Source: Thermoflavifilum aggregans
GTDB taxonomy: Bacteria > Bacteroidota > Bacteroidia > Chitinophagales > Chitinophagaceae
NCBI RefSeq assembly: GCF_002797735.1
Contig: NZ_PGFG01000001.1
Coordinates: forward strand, 2,646,001-2,710,000
Direction: 5' to 3'
DNA length: 64,000 nt
The notes under the pieces were generated by a model. That model searched no databases, had not been told where the DNA came from, and was given only the letters and a program-made list of their open reading frames with translations. A program made the translations under genes and the position numbers. Shown here piece by piece: positions 1 to 9,133 of this stretch (the first letter of the stretch is position 1; each line of letters begins with the position of its first letter).

Positions 1-1056
1 TACAGCCTCGGGGAAGATCGCCTGGGTGCAGCCAAACGCAGCTATCTCGATACCGGAATCTGTATGCAGGTCGATGGCCAGTTTGGTGATTTCTATCGGG
101 TAAAACTCGCACCCGACCAACATGCCTATGTGCCTGTCGAAAATCTGCAACTATTACCTGAAGGCACGCCTATACCGCATGCCACTCTTGGAAGCTGGAA
201 AGTTTGGGGTGATAGCCTGTATGATTATGTGCAGATCCAGACTGGCATACGACTGCCATACGATGTGCAGATTTACGATCATCCTGGGCAAATCATTGTT
301 CGCCTCTACGGAGCCGTATCCAATACCAACTGGATATTTCAGTATTTATCCGTCAAAGAAATCAGCCAGGTGCATTTGCATACGGTGGCCGACGGCGTGG
401 TGGAAGCCCATATCAACCTGAAACATCCGCAGCCCTGGGGCTGTATTTTGCAATATGCAGGCTCTGCTTTGGTGGTAAAAGTAAAACGCCAGCCAGCTAA
501 CCTAAACCTTGCACATCTCCGCATCGCCATTGATGCCGGCCATGGCGGTAGCAATACCGGAGCCACGGGCCCTACCGGCGCAAAGGAGAAAGACCTTACC
601 TTGCTCCTTGCCAAAGAGCTCAATGCTGCCCTTCAACATGCAGGCGTGCAAACCATCATGACTCGTACCAACGATACCAGCCTTTCCATGCAGGAACGGG
701 AAAATCTGTTGTACCAGGCCGATCCCGACCTGTTGCTCAGCATTCATCTTAATGCATCGAACAATCCCATCGATATCTCGGGCACCAGTACCTATTACCA
801 TTACGCGGGTTTCCGCCCGTTAAGCCTTGCCATTTACCATCGCTTGGTAGCAACGGGACTGCAGGAATTCGGCAATATTGGCAACTTCAACTTTGCGCTT
901 AACGGATTAACAGATTTCCCCAATGCGTTGATTGAAGTAGCCTTCCTAACAAACCCGGCCGACGAAGCCCGTATCCTGAATCCTGCATTCCGAGAAAAAA
1001 TCATCCATGCTATCATTTCCGGACTAAAGGATTTTCTGGATGAGTGTAAAAAGTAA
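1..1056 (+). CDS. N-acetylmuramoyl-L-alanine amidase (Amidase_3), 5' end cut by window
   Basis: Zn-dependent peptidoglycan amidase that cleaves the bond between MurNAc and the stem peptide in the periplasm. The frame is open from base 1, so the gene starts upstream of the window; the ATG at 64 is internal. Counting the first codon as 1, the N-terminal part looks like SH3-like and AMIN-like beta domains (about residues 1-160), followed by the Amidase_3 fold. The expected metal ligands are visible: His181 in DAGHGG, Glu196 in AKEKD and His249 in SIHLNA, plus the catalytic Glu312 in IEVAFLTNP. The C-terminus is intact. The family assignment is firm; the exact role (cell separation or recycling) is not shown by the sequence. 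Confidence 0.93.
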   Translation, partial: YSLGEDRLGAAKRSYLDTGICMQVDGQFGDFYRVKLAPDQHAYVPVENLQLLPEGTPIPHATLGSWKVWGDSLYDYVQIQTGIRLPYDVQIYDHPGQIIVRLYGAVSNTNWIFQYLSVKEISQVHLHTVADGVVEAHINLKHPQPWGCILQYAGSALVVKVKRQPANLNLAHLRIAIDAGHGGSNTGATGPTGAKEKDLTLLLAKELNAALQHAGVQTIMTRTNDTSLSMQERENLLYQADPDLLLSIHLNASNNPIDISGTSTYYHYAGFRPLSLAIYHRLVATGLQEFGNIGNFNFALNGLTDFPNALIEVAFLTNPADEARILNPAFREKIIHAIISGLKDFLDECKK

Positions 1057-1107
1057 CCCATGCGTAAAAAATCTGATTTTTGTCCACCATTTCGATGGGC
1101 AATCCCT

Positions 1108-1115
1108 TAACTTTG
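1108..1115 (+). promoter_or_regulatory. Bacteroidota -7 box TAACTTTG upstream of AhpD-like gene
   Basis: TAACTTTG fits the Bacteroidota sigma-ABfr -7 consensus TAnnTTTG and ends 19 nt before the ATG at 1135. A TTTG at 1079-1082 could be the -33 element, but the 25-nt spacing is longer than the usual 17-23, so only the -7 box is supported. Confidence 0.45.
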
Positions 1116-1134
1116 TCCAAATTGCCTCTCAGGT

Positions 1135-1476
1135 ATGCATCCCGACGTAGAAGCTTTTCACACATACCGACAGCGGATGAATGAGCTCATCCTGAGCAAA
1201 CAAAACAAGGTGATTAACCGGCTGTTCAATCTGGATACCAATACCTATCAGGATGGAGCTTTGCCGGCAAAAGTCAAGGAAATGCTGGGGCTTGTAGCCA
1301 GCATGGTGTTGCGCTGTGATGATTGCATCAAATATCATCTTGGCAAATGCAAGGAACTGGGTGTAACCACGGAAGAAATGTATGAAATCTTTGCCGTAGC
1401 CAATATTGTAGGGGGTACAATTGTAATTCCGCATACGCGCCGGGCTGCAGAATACTGGGAAGCCCTGCAGCAATAA
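1135..1476 (+). CDS. Carboxymuconolactone decarboxylase / AhpD-like protein
   Basis: Small (113 aa) all-helical protein of the CMD/AhpD family. The redox signature RCDDCIKYH (CxxC followed by His) lies in the middle of the protein, as in AhpD-type thiol peroxidase partners, so a disulfide-reductase or peroxidase role is more likely than a decarboxylase role. It has no signal peptide and is cytoplasmic. It lies 58 bp upstream of the oxidoreductase beta-subunit gene on the same strand and may be co-transcribed with it; protecting an oxygen-sensitive Fe-S enzyme would be a plausible link, but that is inference. Confidence 0.85.
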   Translation: MHPDVEAFHTYRQRMNELILSKQNKVINRLFNLDTNTYQDGALPAKVKEMLGLVASMVLRCDDCIKYHLGKCKELGVTTEEMYEIFAVANIVGGTIVIPHTRRAAEYWEALQQ

Positions 1477-1538
1477 CACCATGATATAAAATATTCCATA
1501 ACGCCAAACGTTTTACCATCAATCAATTTTAAAGAATT

Positions 1539-2576
1539 ATGGACACAACAGCTGTGCAGACGCCTCAATCCCTGACTCCGAAGGATTTTGCCACTGATCA
1601 GGAAGTGCGCTGGTGCCCGGGTTGCGGCGATTATTCGATTCTCAAGCAGGTGCAAACCGTAATGCCTACGCTGGGTATTCCAAGGGAAAACATCGTAATT
1701 ATCTCAGGCATTGGTTGTTCTTCACGTTTCCCTTATTACATGAATACTTATGGCATGCACTCCATTCATGGCCGTGCTACTGCCATTGCTTCTGGCCTGA
1801 AAGCCTGCCGGCCTGAACTCAGCGTATGGATTGTAACGGGCGATGGTGACGGCCTTTCTATCGGTGCCGGACATATGGTACATATCCTGCGTCGCAATTT
1901 CGATGTCAATATTTTGTTGTTTAACAATCAGATTTACGGGTTGACAAAAGGGCAATATTCACCCACTTCTGAAGAAAACAAAATTACCAAATCCACACCC
2001 TACGGCAGCATTGACCATCCCTTCAATCCGGCTGCACTGGCCCTGGGAGCCGATGCCACCTTTGTAGCCCGCAGCATGGATCGCGATCCCAAACACCTGC
2101 AGGAGATGCTGAAACGGGCACATGCCCATAAAGGTGCTTCGTTCCTAGAAATATACCAGAACTGCAATATCTTCAACGACGGCGCCTTTGAAATCTTTAC
2201 AGAAAAGGCCACCAAAGCCGATGAGACCATTTTTCTGGAACACGGTAAACCTTTGCTTTTTGGTGCCCAGCGAAATAAAGGTATTCGCTTGGATGGCCTG
2301 AAACCCGTTGTGGTAAGCCTCGATGATGGCTATTCAGCCGATGACCTGTGGATACACGATGAACATGATCTTTATAAAGCCCAGATGCTGGTGCGTCTGT
2401 TCGACGATCCATCTGTCGAAGGTCACTTCCCAAGGCCTTTTGGCGTATTCTACGAAACACAACGGCCCAGCTATGAAGAGCTGATGCAACAGCAAATTGA
2501 AATGGCAAAAGGAAAATATGGTGTGGGTGATCTGGATAAACTGCTGGCCGGCAGCGAAACCTGGACCATCAATTAA
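1539..2576 (+). CDS. korB: 2-oxoacid:ferredoxin oxidoreductase, beta subunit
   Basis: TPP-binding beta subunit (345 aa, usual length) of a 2-oxoglutarate/2-oxoacid:ferredoxin oxidoreductase, which decarboxylates a 2-oxoacid to acyl-CoA and reduces ferredoxin. Visible are the cluster cysteines in WCPGCGDY near the N-terminus and GIGCSSR, the TPP/Mg motif GDGDGLSIG around residue 100 with NNQIYGLTKGQ following, and a later Cys in the NCNIFNDG segment. The alpha subunit (korA), normally encoded directly next to it, is absent on both sides here: upstream is the AhpD-like gene, downstream a convergent barrel gene. A bidirectional terminator follows. Confidence 0.93.
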   Translation: MDTTAVQTPQSLTPKDFATDQEVRWCPGCGDYSILKQVQTVMPTLGIPRENIVIISGIGCSSRFPYYMNTYGMHSIHGRATAIASGLKACRPELSVWIVTGDGDGLSIGAGHMVHILRRNFDVNILLFNNQIYGLTKGQYSPTSEENKITKSTPYGSIDHPFNPAALALGADATFVARSMDRDPKHLQEMLKRAHAHKGASFLEIYQNCNIFNDGAFEIFTEKATKADETIFLEHGKPLLFGAQRNKGIRLDGLKPVVVSLDDGYSADDLWIHDEHDLYKAQMLVRLFDDPSVEGHFPRPFGVFYETQRPSYEELMQQQIEMAKGKYGVGDLDKLLAGSETWTIN

Positions 2577-2612
2577 CAGACTTTTCTAACCGGTTTATTT
2601 TTTAAAAAAATT

Positions 2613-2645
2613 TCAGGCGCACAAGTAAATATTTTGTGCGCCTGA
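2613..2645. terminator. Bidirectional rho-independent terminator between convergent genes
   Basis: Perfect 12-bp inverted repeat (TCAGGCGCACAA, 9-nt loop, TTGTGCGCCTGA). On the minus strand it is followed by a run of seven T; on the plus strand by TTTATTT. It sits between the ends of korB (+) and the barrel gene (-) and can serve both. Confidence 0.85.
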
Positions 2646-2683
2646 TTTATTTGTACCGGGTTTATACCAAAAGTAATGTATGG

Positions 2684-5584
2684 TTAATCATCGGGGGGTC
2701 GCATCATACCACCACCCGGAGGAGGCCCGCCGCCGGGTGGTGGTATGCCCGGAAACATAAACATCCGGTCGCGCGGAGGTTGCTGGGGTAACACACCTTT
2801 GAAATTGCGCAGGTTATAGGTGAATGTCAGCAGAAAATATTGCTGCAATACACTGGTGGTGCTGTTTTCAATATAGGTTTCCGTTACATTCCGGTTGATG
2901 CTGCGGTTTTGTTTCAGCAAATCAAACACGGTTAATTGTAATTCTCCGTTCTGTTGTTTGAAGAAATGTTTTCCAAAGCTGATATTCCAGAGCAGGTAAG
3001 GCTTATCATAGGTTTCACCCAATCCGCTGTATTTCTGATAGGTGATATTATTATCCAGTTCAAATCCTTTCCAGAATATCCAGTTGATACGTGCACCAGC
3101 AGCGTTGGAGAAATAATTGCTGTTTAGATTGGGCTGAATGGAATTTTTTACAATGTTGTAGTTGGGCGTGTAAGACAAGGTGAAATCAAGATTTTCGCTG
3201 ATGTTGCTGCTGATGACTATCGGGAATGTAACACCAAAGTTATTTGCATAGTTTTTCTGATTATTCACCAAACCGGGTGTACGACTGAAGTTAATACCTC
3301 CGCTTAGGTTCAGATTTGATTTCATAAACTTCAATGGCAAGCCTAAAGTAGCAAATGAGCGAATGCTCCAGTATCCATTCAGGTTTACCGGATAGGTAAG
3401 TTGTGATCCCTTGTTCAGTATCACACCGTGAGCCAACACACTATCCTGTGTGGCCGTGATGGTTGCATTGGTAATATTGTTCTGCGTTTGCTGTACACCC
3501 AGAAATGCAAAAAACATTTTGTTTTTATCCGTATTCACGGCAGAATAACGAACAAAAAGCGATTGGGTGGTTTCCTGCTGCAGATTAGGATTACCTGTAG
3601 TAAGCTGCAGTGGATTGGAATTATCTACCACATCCTGCAACTGGCTGATGGAAGGTGCATTGGTAGAAGTTCTGAAAAACACACGCAGGTTTTTGGTATT
3701 GCCAATCTTGTATCGCATCATGGCATTACCTAACAAGTTATAAAAATTCCTTTTGATGGTTGTATTCATGGGAAATGTACGATCACCTTCCAGATTAGCT
3801 ATTTGATAGGAAAGTCCTGCGGTGAAGAATAAGTTATTGTTAGCCCGATAACGATAACTGGCACCAAATTGATTAGCAGTATAATAACTTTTGTAATTGT
3901 TGGTCAATCCTGTATCCAGATTGGCATATTCTTGTTTGATCGGATCAAACTGATAGGTATTTTTATCTGATTCACCTGTGGTATAAGATGTATTGTAAGT
4001 CAGCAATAGCTGGCTTTTCTGGCCAATGGGCTCTGTATAATCGAGCGTGGCACCAATCTGATTGGTATGGGAATGCAAAACAGATTGCTGATTGGTTGTA
4101 TCAAAAATATTGGATGGATCTTTAAAATAGCTATTGTTGGCCAGAAGCATATTGGTTGCATTCTTTTCGCTAAGGCTGGTACTTAGGTTCACAGAAAGTG
4201 TTCTGCCTTTTTTATTAAAAGCATGTCTCCACAACAGGTTATCTGAAAAGTTATATCCGGTGTTGTGCGAATTGTGTTGTGTATTTGTTTGGCTGATCAT
4301 CACACTATCCGGTGTATAATAAGCTCCGGCAACTGAACTGGAACTGTTATATTCCTGGGTATTGAGGCTGGGAGTAAAAATCAGCGAGTTTTTATCATTG
4401 ATCTGATATTCCATGCGAAGGTTAAACCGATGATTGTAATTGGTAGAGCTCGAAAGATCATTTTCATGATACAGCTGATTGGCATTTTGGGATACAAAAT
4501 AGGTTCGATCTATGGTTTGCTGATTATTGTTATGTGAAGTATTGAAGAAATAACTTCCGGTAACCGTTATTTTTTTACCCCAGTCATCGGAATAATTCAA
4601 ACCGATGGAATTGGTAGTTACAATGCCATTTTGCTGACCCACCAGGAAATTGCCTATACCTCCGGCTCCGCGGTAACCTCCTCCTCCGCCACCACCAAAT
4701 CCGCCACCGCCGCCGGTTACGCCCAGCAGATCTTGGAAAGCAAAATTCTGTTGATTCACATTATTACTCATGCCAATCACCGAAATACGCCGGTCTCCGT
4801 TGAAGAAATTGATATTACCACCGAGAGAATAACGGGAATCCGTTCCATATCCGGCATATAATTTTCCGAATTGTCCATTCCTGCGATCTGCACGGGTAAC
4901 AATGTTTATGGTTTTCTGGGTATTGCCATCATCAAAGCCGGTGAACTGCGCCTGATCACTCATTTTATCAAACACCTCCACTTTATCCACAATTTCAGCC
5001 GGCAAATTGCGTAATGCTGTTGTCGGATCATTGCCGAAGAAAGGTTTTCCATCTACCAGCACTTTCTGTACGGTTTCCCCATGTGCTGTTACCGAGCCAT
5101 CATTATTTACAATAATGCCCGGCATTTTACCCACCAGATCTTCGGCTGTAGAATTGGGATTAGTTTTGTAAGCCTGGGCATTGTATTCAACTGTATCTCC
5201 TTTCATCTGGCTGGGCGGTACCTGTCCCACTACCTTCACTTCCTGCAACATGGTTTTGGTAGGTTGCAGGTATAAAACTCCCAAATTCAGCGATTGATTT
5301 TTTTCTATGGCAATAGTACGCTGCAAGGATTGATATCCAAGATAGGAAATATTCAACCTGTAGCTGCCACTAGTGAGATTGCCGATCTGGAAATGTCCCT
5401 GAGCATCGGTCAGCCCGAATAGTTTTTGGGAAGTATCCCTTTGAGGAATAAGCACCACCGTGGCCCCGATCAATGGCGTTCTGGTCTGGCCGTCCTGCAA
5501 GCTTCCGCTCACAGAAATCTGCTGAGCCCAGAGTTCACCCAGGCTTAGCAACATCATGACCGTGGTGATGAAAAACTTTTTCAT
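2684..5584 (-). CDS. Outer-membrane beta-barrel protein with CarboxypepD_reg and plug domains
   Basis: TonB-receptor-like outer-membrane protein of about 966 aa. Starting at the ATG at 5584 gives a clean signal peptide (MKKFFITTVMMLLSLGELWA) that an upstream start would bury. After it come a carboxypeptidase-regulatory-like domain (about residues 25-105), a plug-like domain (about 120-220) and a long C-terminal barrel. The barrel carries the family motif SISQLQDVVDNSNPLQL and ends with a proline/glycine/methionine-rich tail (PPGGGPPPGGGMM). A second glycine-rich insert lies near residue 290. It is not next to a SusD gene, so it belongs to the Bacteroidota outer-membrane beta-barrel family rather than SusC. 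The ligand is unknown. The Spy-like gene upstream is on the same strand and probably in the same operon. Confidence 0.88.
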   Translation of the reverse strand: MKKFFITTVMMLLSLGELWAQQISVSGSLQDGQTRTPLIGATVVLIPQRDTSQKLFGLTDAQGHFQIGNLTSGSYRLNISYLGYQSLQRTIAIEKNQSLNLGVLYLQPTKTMLQEVKVVGQVPPSQMKGDTVEYNAQAYKTNPNSTAEDLVGKMPGIIVNNDGSVTAHGETVQKVLVDGKPFFGNDPTTALRNLPAEIVDKVEVFDKMSDQAQFTGFDDGNTQKTINIVTRADRRNGQFGKLYAGYGTDSRYSLGGNINFFNGDRRISVIGMSNNVNQQNFAFQDLLGVTGGGGGFGGGGGGGYRGAGGIGNFLVGQQNGIVTTNSIGLNYSDDWGKKITVTGSYFFNTSHNNNQQTIDRTYFVSQNANQLYHENDLSSSTNYNHRFNLRMEYQINDKNSLIFTPSLNTQEYNSSSSVAGAYYTPDSVMISQTNTQHNSHNTGYNFSDNLLWRHAFNKKGRTLSVNLSTSLSEKNATNMLLANNSYFKDPSNIFDTTNQQSVLHSHTNQIGATLDYTEPIGQKSQLLLTYNTSYTTGESDKNTYQFDPIKQEYANLDTGLTNNYKSYYTANQFGASYRYRANNNLFFTAGLSYQIANLEGDRTFPMNTTIKRNFYNLLGNAMMRYKIGNTKNLRVFFRTSTNAPSISQLQDVVDNSNPLQLTTGNPNLQQETTQSLFVRYSAVNTDKNKMFFAFLGVQQTQNNITNATITATQDSVLAHGVILNKGSQLTYPVNLNGYWSIRSFATLGLPLKFMKSNLNLSGGINFSRTPGLVNNQKNYANNFGVTFPIVISSNISENLDFTLSYTPNYNIVKNSIQPNLNSNYFSNAAGARINWIFWKGFELDNNITYQKYSGLGETYDKPYLLWNISFGKHFFKQQNGELQLTVFDLLKQNRSINRNVTETYIENSTTSVLQQYFLLTFTYNLRNFKGVLPQQPPRDRMFMFPGIPPPGGGPPPGGGMMRPPDD

Positions 5585-5757
5585 GAGTATATATTTTATT
5601 TCCATAGAAAACAATTCAATCCAATTCTTCAAAAGATCTGATATGTTTTTTAATATCGGGATTCAGGTACGGATGATGAGAAATAATGGCAGGGGTAGAA
5701 ACCCCCGCCGATGATACCAAATGAAACATGAAACTTGTATTCTCATTAACCCATACG

Positions 5758-6144
5758 TTAGTTATTCCCGCCGCCGCCGTTATTGCCCCTGAAATTGCGG
5801 CGCATGTTTTGCATCATGTCCTGATACTGTTTGTATTGATCGTCGTTCAGGACAGCTTTCAGGCGTTCATCACGCTGTTGCTGCAGGCTTTGCATAGCCG
5901 AACGCATGGCATCGCGATCGCCCTGGTTTTGTTCGAAAGCGGCCTGCATGGCTTTTGAGATATCCAGATTAATGGCCTCGATGGAATCCTTCTGCTGATC
6001 AGTAAGACCGCTGATCTGCTGCTCCATCCGTTGGGAAAGCATTTTGGCACGGTCTTCCGGACTCATACGCCCCTGGGCATGCAGCTGCAACCCTGCAAAA
6101 GCCATTGCAATGCAGGCGATGAACATGAACATTTGCTTTTTCAT
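5758..6144 (-). CDS. Spy/CpxP-like small periplasmic protein
   Basis: Exported helical protein of about 128 aa. The ATG at 6144 starts a good signal peptide (MKKQMFMFIACIAMAFAG, cleavage near LHAQG). The mature part is highly charged and rich in Gln and Met, with segments such as SPEDRAKMLSQRMEQQ and LNDDQYKQYQDMM that resemble the LTxxQ-type repeats of Spy/CpxP/DUF4890 proteins. It ends in a short glycine/asparagine tail. By family, a periplasmic chaperone or metal/stress-sensing role is plausible, not proven. It lies directly upstream of the barrel gene, same strand, and is divergent from the histidine kinase at 6345. Confidence 0.75.
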   Translation of the reverse strand: MKKQMFMFIACIAMAFAGLQLHAQGRMSPEDRAKMLSQRMEQQISGLTDQQKDSIEAINLDISKAMQAAFEQNQGDRDAMRSAMQSLQQQRDERLKAVLNDDQYKQYQDMMQNMRRNFRGNNGGGGNN

Positions 6145-6344
6145 ATTTGTTTGTTTTGATGACATGATAAAAACCTGTTTGTTGCTCAATTCGATGGTAA
6201 AACTACAAGGAGGTTTATCTGTGCAAAAAAATATTCAATATAAGAATTGAATTTTTCGATTAATAGCCCAATTGATTCAACTAATAACATAGCATATGTC
6301 AGCTCCACATTTTTAACCCACTTGCAGAAGAATTTCAGCAATTG

Positions 6345-7490
6345 ATGATGAATACCATGTTGTTGGTTGAAATCTGCAAATCATCCGCTTCAGTTTACCT
6401 TATTTTTGCCGGTATGGCAACACACAAATGGTGGATTCCGAACCGGCAAACAAGAGCCGTGCTGCTACATATATTGGTGTGGCTGGCCTACGGTACCGTG
6501 CTGATGAACTGGTTAACCTTCGGGTATTTTTATCCGGCAGCTATTCCACTGGTGCTTCGTACATTAATTATTCAGGCAGGTATTTTTTACCTTAATATCG
6601 GCCTGTTGCTTCCTCGGCTGATGGAACGCAACCGGTTTGTGGCTTATATTTTATTAGTCATAGTGCTGGTAGTAGGAGCCAGTTTGCTTTATGAACTTAC
6701 CAACGATTGGCCCCTGATCCGCAATGCATTCATAGCTTTGCGTCCTCCCCATCGGCCCCGTTTCCCGCATGGGCACCGCCCCATTTGGGGACCTTGGTTT
6801 GTAAATAACCTATTTTCTTCTCTGGCTATTCTGTTTATCAGTACTATCTACTGGGCAATTGCTCAGGCCAGAAAACGCCTGCAATGGGAGTTCTCCATGA
6901 AAAATGAAAATCTGCAAACTGAACTGAAATTCCTCAAATCACAAATCAACCCGCATTTTTTGTTTAATGCACTGAATAACATTTATTCTCTCTCCTATAC
7001 CCATTCCGAAAAAACACCGGAGATGATCATGAAGCTTTCCAATATGCTCCGGTATATGTTGTATGAAAACAATGAACGCAAGGTAAGCCTGCAGGAAGAA
7101 ATTACCTATATCCGCCATTATATTGATTTTCAACTGCTGAAAATTGAGGGACAACCGCATCTAGAGATTGACATGGATCAGGTTGACGGAAGCCTTATGA
7201 TTGAACCCATGCTTTTTATTCCATTTATTGAAAACAGTTTTAAGCACAGCAATATTGAAGATATCAGACATGGTTGGATTAAATTACAATTGAGAACAGA
7301 AGGCAAAAAAGTGTATTTTCATATCAGCAACAGTATTCCCGCCAGGACCTACACCAAAGATGTGGTAGGCGGCATTGGCCTGCAGAATATCCGCAAACGC
7401 CTTGAACTATTGTATCCTAATAAACATCAGCTTAATATTACATCACATGATCAGGTGTATGAAGTAGATTTGCAAATAGATACCCAATAA
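6345..7490 (+). CDS. LytS/YehU-type sensor histidine kinase
   Basis: Membrane histidine kinase of the His_kinase (PF06580) class, about 381 aa. Four hydrophobic helices occupy residues 20-185, followed by a coiled linker and the phospho-acceptor motif KSQINPHFLFNALNN (His about 204). The ATPase part has PFIENSFKHS (N box) and a G box near GGIGLQNIRKRL. The start is uncertain: 6345 is the first ATG (the preceding TTG at 6342 is less likely), and the ATG at 6414 just after a TATTTTTG box would also leave a full domain. It is followed 3 nt later by its response regulator. It is divergent from the Spy-like/barrel genes, which makes them candidate targets. Confidence 0.9.
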   Translation: MMNTMLLVEICKSSASVYLIFAGMATHKWWIPNRQTRAVLLHILVWLAYGTVLMNWLTFGYFYPAAIPLVLRTLIIQAGIFYLNIGLLLPRLMERNRFVAYILLVIVLVVGASLLYELTNDWPLIRNAFIALRPPHRPRFPHGHRPIWGPWFVNNLFSSLAILFISTIYWAIAQARKRLQWEFSMKNENLQTELKFLKSQINPHFLFNALNNIYSLSYTHSEKTPEMIMKLSNMLRYMLYENNERKVSLQEEITYIRHYIDFQLLKIEGQPHLEIDMDQVDGSLMIEPMLFIPFIENSFKHSNIEDIRHGWIKLQLRTEGKKVYFHISNSIPARTYTKDVVGGIGLQNIRKRLELLYPNKHQLNITSHDQVYEVDLQIDTQ

Positions 7491-7493
7491 AGC

Positions 7494-8213
7494 ATGTTGC
7501 TGAAATGCATGATTGTGGATGATGAATATCCGGCAAGAGTGCTGCTGAATGATTATGCAAATAAGTTGCCCCTGCTGCAGGTGGTGGCTTCTTGCAAAAC
7601 AGCACTTGAAGCCATGTCCGTATTGCGAGAACAATCCGTGGATTTGATTTTTCTGGATATCCAGATGCCTGAACTTACGGGACTGGAATTTTTGCAAAGC
7701 CTGGCTCACCCTCCGCTGGTTATTCTTACCACTGCCTATGCCGATTATGCCTTGAAAGGATATGAACTGAATGTGGTGGATTATCTTTTAAAGCCTTTTT
7801 CATTTGAAAGATTCGTACAAGCTGTCAATAAAGCTGCTGAACGCTTTCAACTTAGCCAGGCTGCACCGGCCATATATCCGTCAACATCTGCACAACCCGA
7901 GCAAAAATCTTTCATTGTCATTAAAGCCGATCATAAACTGCATCGCATTTATTATGATGATATCTTGTTTATCGAAGGCCTGCGGGAATATGTAGCTTTT
8001 CATACTCCGACAGGAAAAATCATTACACTGGAATCATTGAAAAAACTGGAAGAGATGTTACCCACCGATACATTTATCCGCGTACATAAGTCTTATATTG
8101 TAAACAAAAAAAAGGTAAAATCCCTGTACGGCAACCAGCTGGATATTGCAGGGCAATGGATTCCCATTGGCAAACTTTACCGCGATGAAGTAGTAAAACA
8201 TCTTTTCAGCTGA
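7494..8213 (+). CDS. LytTR-family response regulator
   Basis: Response regulator of 239 aa: a receiver domain (residues 1-120) with phospho-acceptor Asp55 in IFLDIQMPE, the conserved Lys in LLKPFSFE and acidic residues VDDE at the start, then a LytTR DNA-binding domain (about 140-238) with FIRVHKSYIVN and IPIGKLYRDEV. It is the partner of the kinase that ends 3 nt upstream. LytTR regulators bind direct repeats upstream of promoters; I could not point to such a repeat in the divergent region 6145-6344. Confidence 0.93.
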   Translation: MLLKCMIVDDEYPARVLLNDYANKLPLLQVVASCKTALEAMSVLREQSVDLIFLDIQMPELTGLEFLQSLAHPPLVILTTAYADYALKGYELNVVDYLLKPFSFERFVQAVNKAAERFQLSQAAPAIYPSTSAQPEQKSFIVIKADHKLHRIYYDDILFIEGLREYVAFHTPTGKIITLESLKKLEEMLPTDTFIRVHKSYIVNKKKVKSLYGNQLDIAGQWIPIGKLYRDEVVKHLFS

Positions 8214-8274
8214 ATATCCCGGCTTGCAGGATTACATTGAAATCTGTACTTTCACTGTCTGTTAATGTTTATCT

Positions 8275-9054
8275 ATGGCTTATCAAACCCTGCAGACTGA
8301 AGTTCGGAAAGGTATTTTCATGATCACCATCAACCGTCCCGAAAAAATGAATGCGTTGAATAGCACTGTCATGGAAGAGCTGGATCTGGCTGTGGAAGAG
8401 GCATTAACCCGTGACGATATCGGTGGGGCTATTATCACAGGCAGTGGCGACAGGGCTTTTGTGGCCGGTGCTGATATTGCCGGTTTTCAGCGGTTGAGTG
8501 CAGAAGAAGCGCGTACCCTGTCTATCAAAGGACAGGCTTTGTTTGCCAGCATCGAACAGGCTCCCAAACCCTTTCTGGCTGCAGTCAATGGTTTTGCATT
8601 GGGTGGAGGATGTGAGCTGGCCATGGCCTGCCATTTGCGCTTGGCCAGCACCCAAGCCCGCTTTGGTCAGCCCGAAATCAATTTGGGCCTGATCCCCGGT
8701 TATGGTGGTACACAACGTCTGCCACGCCTGATTGGACTTACACGAGCCCTGTACCTGATGCTCACAGGCGATATGATTACTGCCGAACAAGCCAAATCCT
8801 ACGGCCTGATCCTAGATGTGGTACAACCGGAAGAGCTTTTACCGAAAAGCCTGGAGCTTATGCAAAAAATTATTTCAGGGCCGCGCCATGCCGTCCGCCA
8901 TATTTTACATTGCACTTATCTTTCGATGACCGCTGATCAGGCAGGCTACGAAGCAGAAGCACAGGCCTTCAGCGATTGTTTTGCTACGGCCGATGCGCGG
9001 GAAGGTATTCAGGCCTTTCTGGAAAAACGCAAGCCACGTTTCCAGGGAAAATAA
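8275..9054 (+). CDS. Enoyl-CoA hydratase/isomerase (crotonase) family protein
   Basis: Crotonase-fold enzyme of 259 aa, cytoplasmic, hydrating 2-enoyl-CoA esters in fatty-acid or amino-acid degradation. The oxyanion-hole segments AFVAGADI and ALGGGCELAMA are present, as are both catalytic glutamates expected of a true hydratase, in GGGCELA and QPEINLGLIPGYGG. The protein has the normal length. The neighbours (a regulator upstream, GluRS downstream) do not reveal the pathway. The substrate chain length cannot be read from sequence. Confidence 0.9.
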   Translation: MAYQTLQTEVRKGIFMITINRPEKMNALNSTVMEELDLAVEEALTRDDIGGAIITGSGDRAFVAGADIAGFQRLSAEEARTLSIKGQALFASIEQAPKPFLAAVNGFALGGGCELAMACHLRLASTQARFGQPEINLGLIPGYGGTQRLPRLIGLTRALYLMLTGDMITAEQAKSYGLILDVVQPEELLPKSLELMQKIISGPRHAVRHILHCTYLSMTADQAGYEAEAQAFSDCFATADAREGIQAFLEKRKPRFQGK

Positions 9055-9097
9055 AACCGGCTCTGCTCAGGGAACAACTCCTGCAGCCGTGAACCTT

Positions 9098-9105
9098 TAT
9101 CTTTG
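9098..9105 (+). promoter_or_regulatory. -7 box TATCTTTG upstream of gltX
   Basis: TATCTTTG matches TAnnTTTG and ends 28 nt before the gltX ATG. No clear TTG lies at the right distance upstream, so this is half of a promoter match. Confidence 0.45.
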
Positions 9106-9133
9106 CCGGAAATCTGAACCGAAAGACTGAATT

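Noticed and set aside
5688-5709. GC-rich hairpin between the Spy-like and barrel genes
   Set aside because: Nine-pair stem with one G-U, but no T-run on either strand, so not a convincing terminator; may only stabilise the mRNA.
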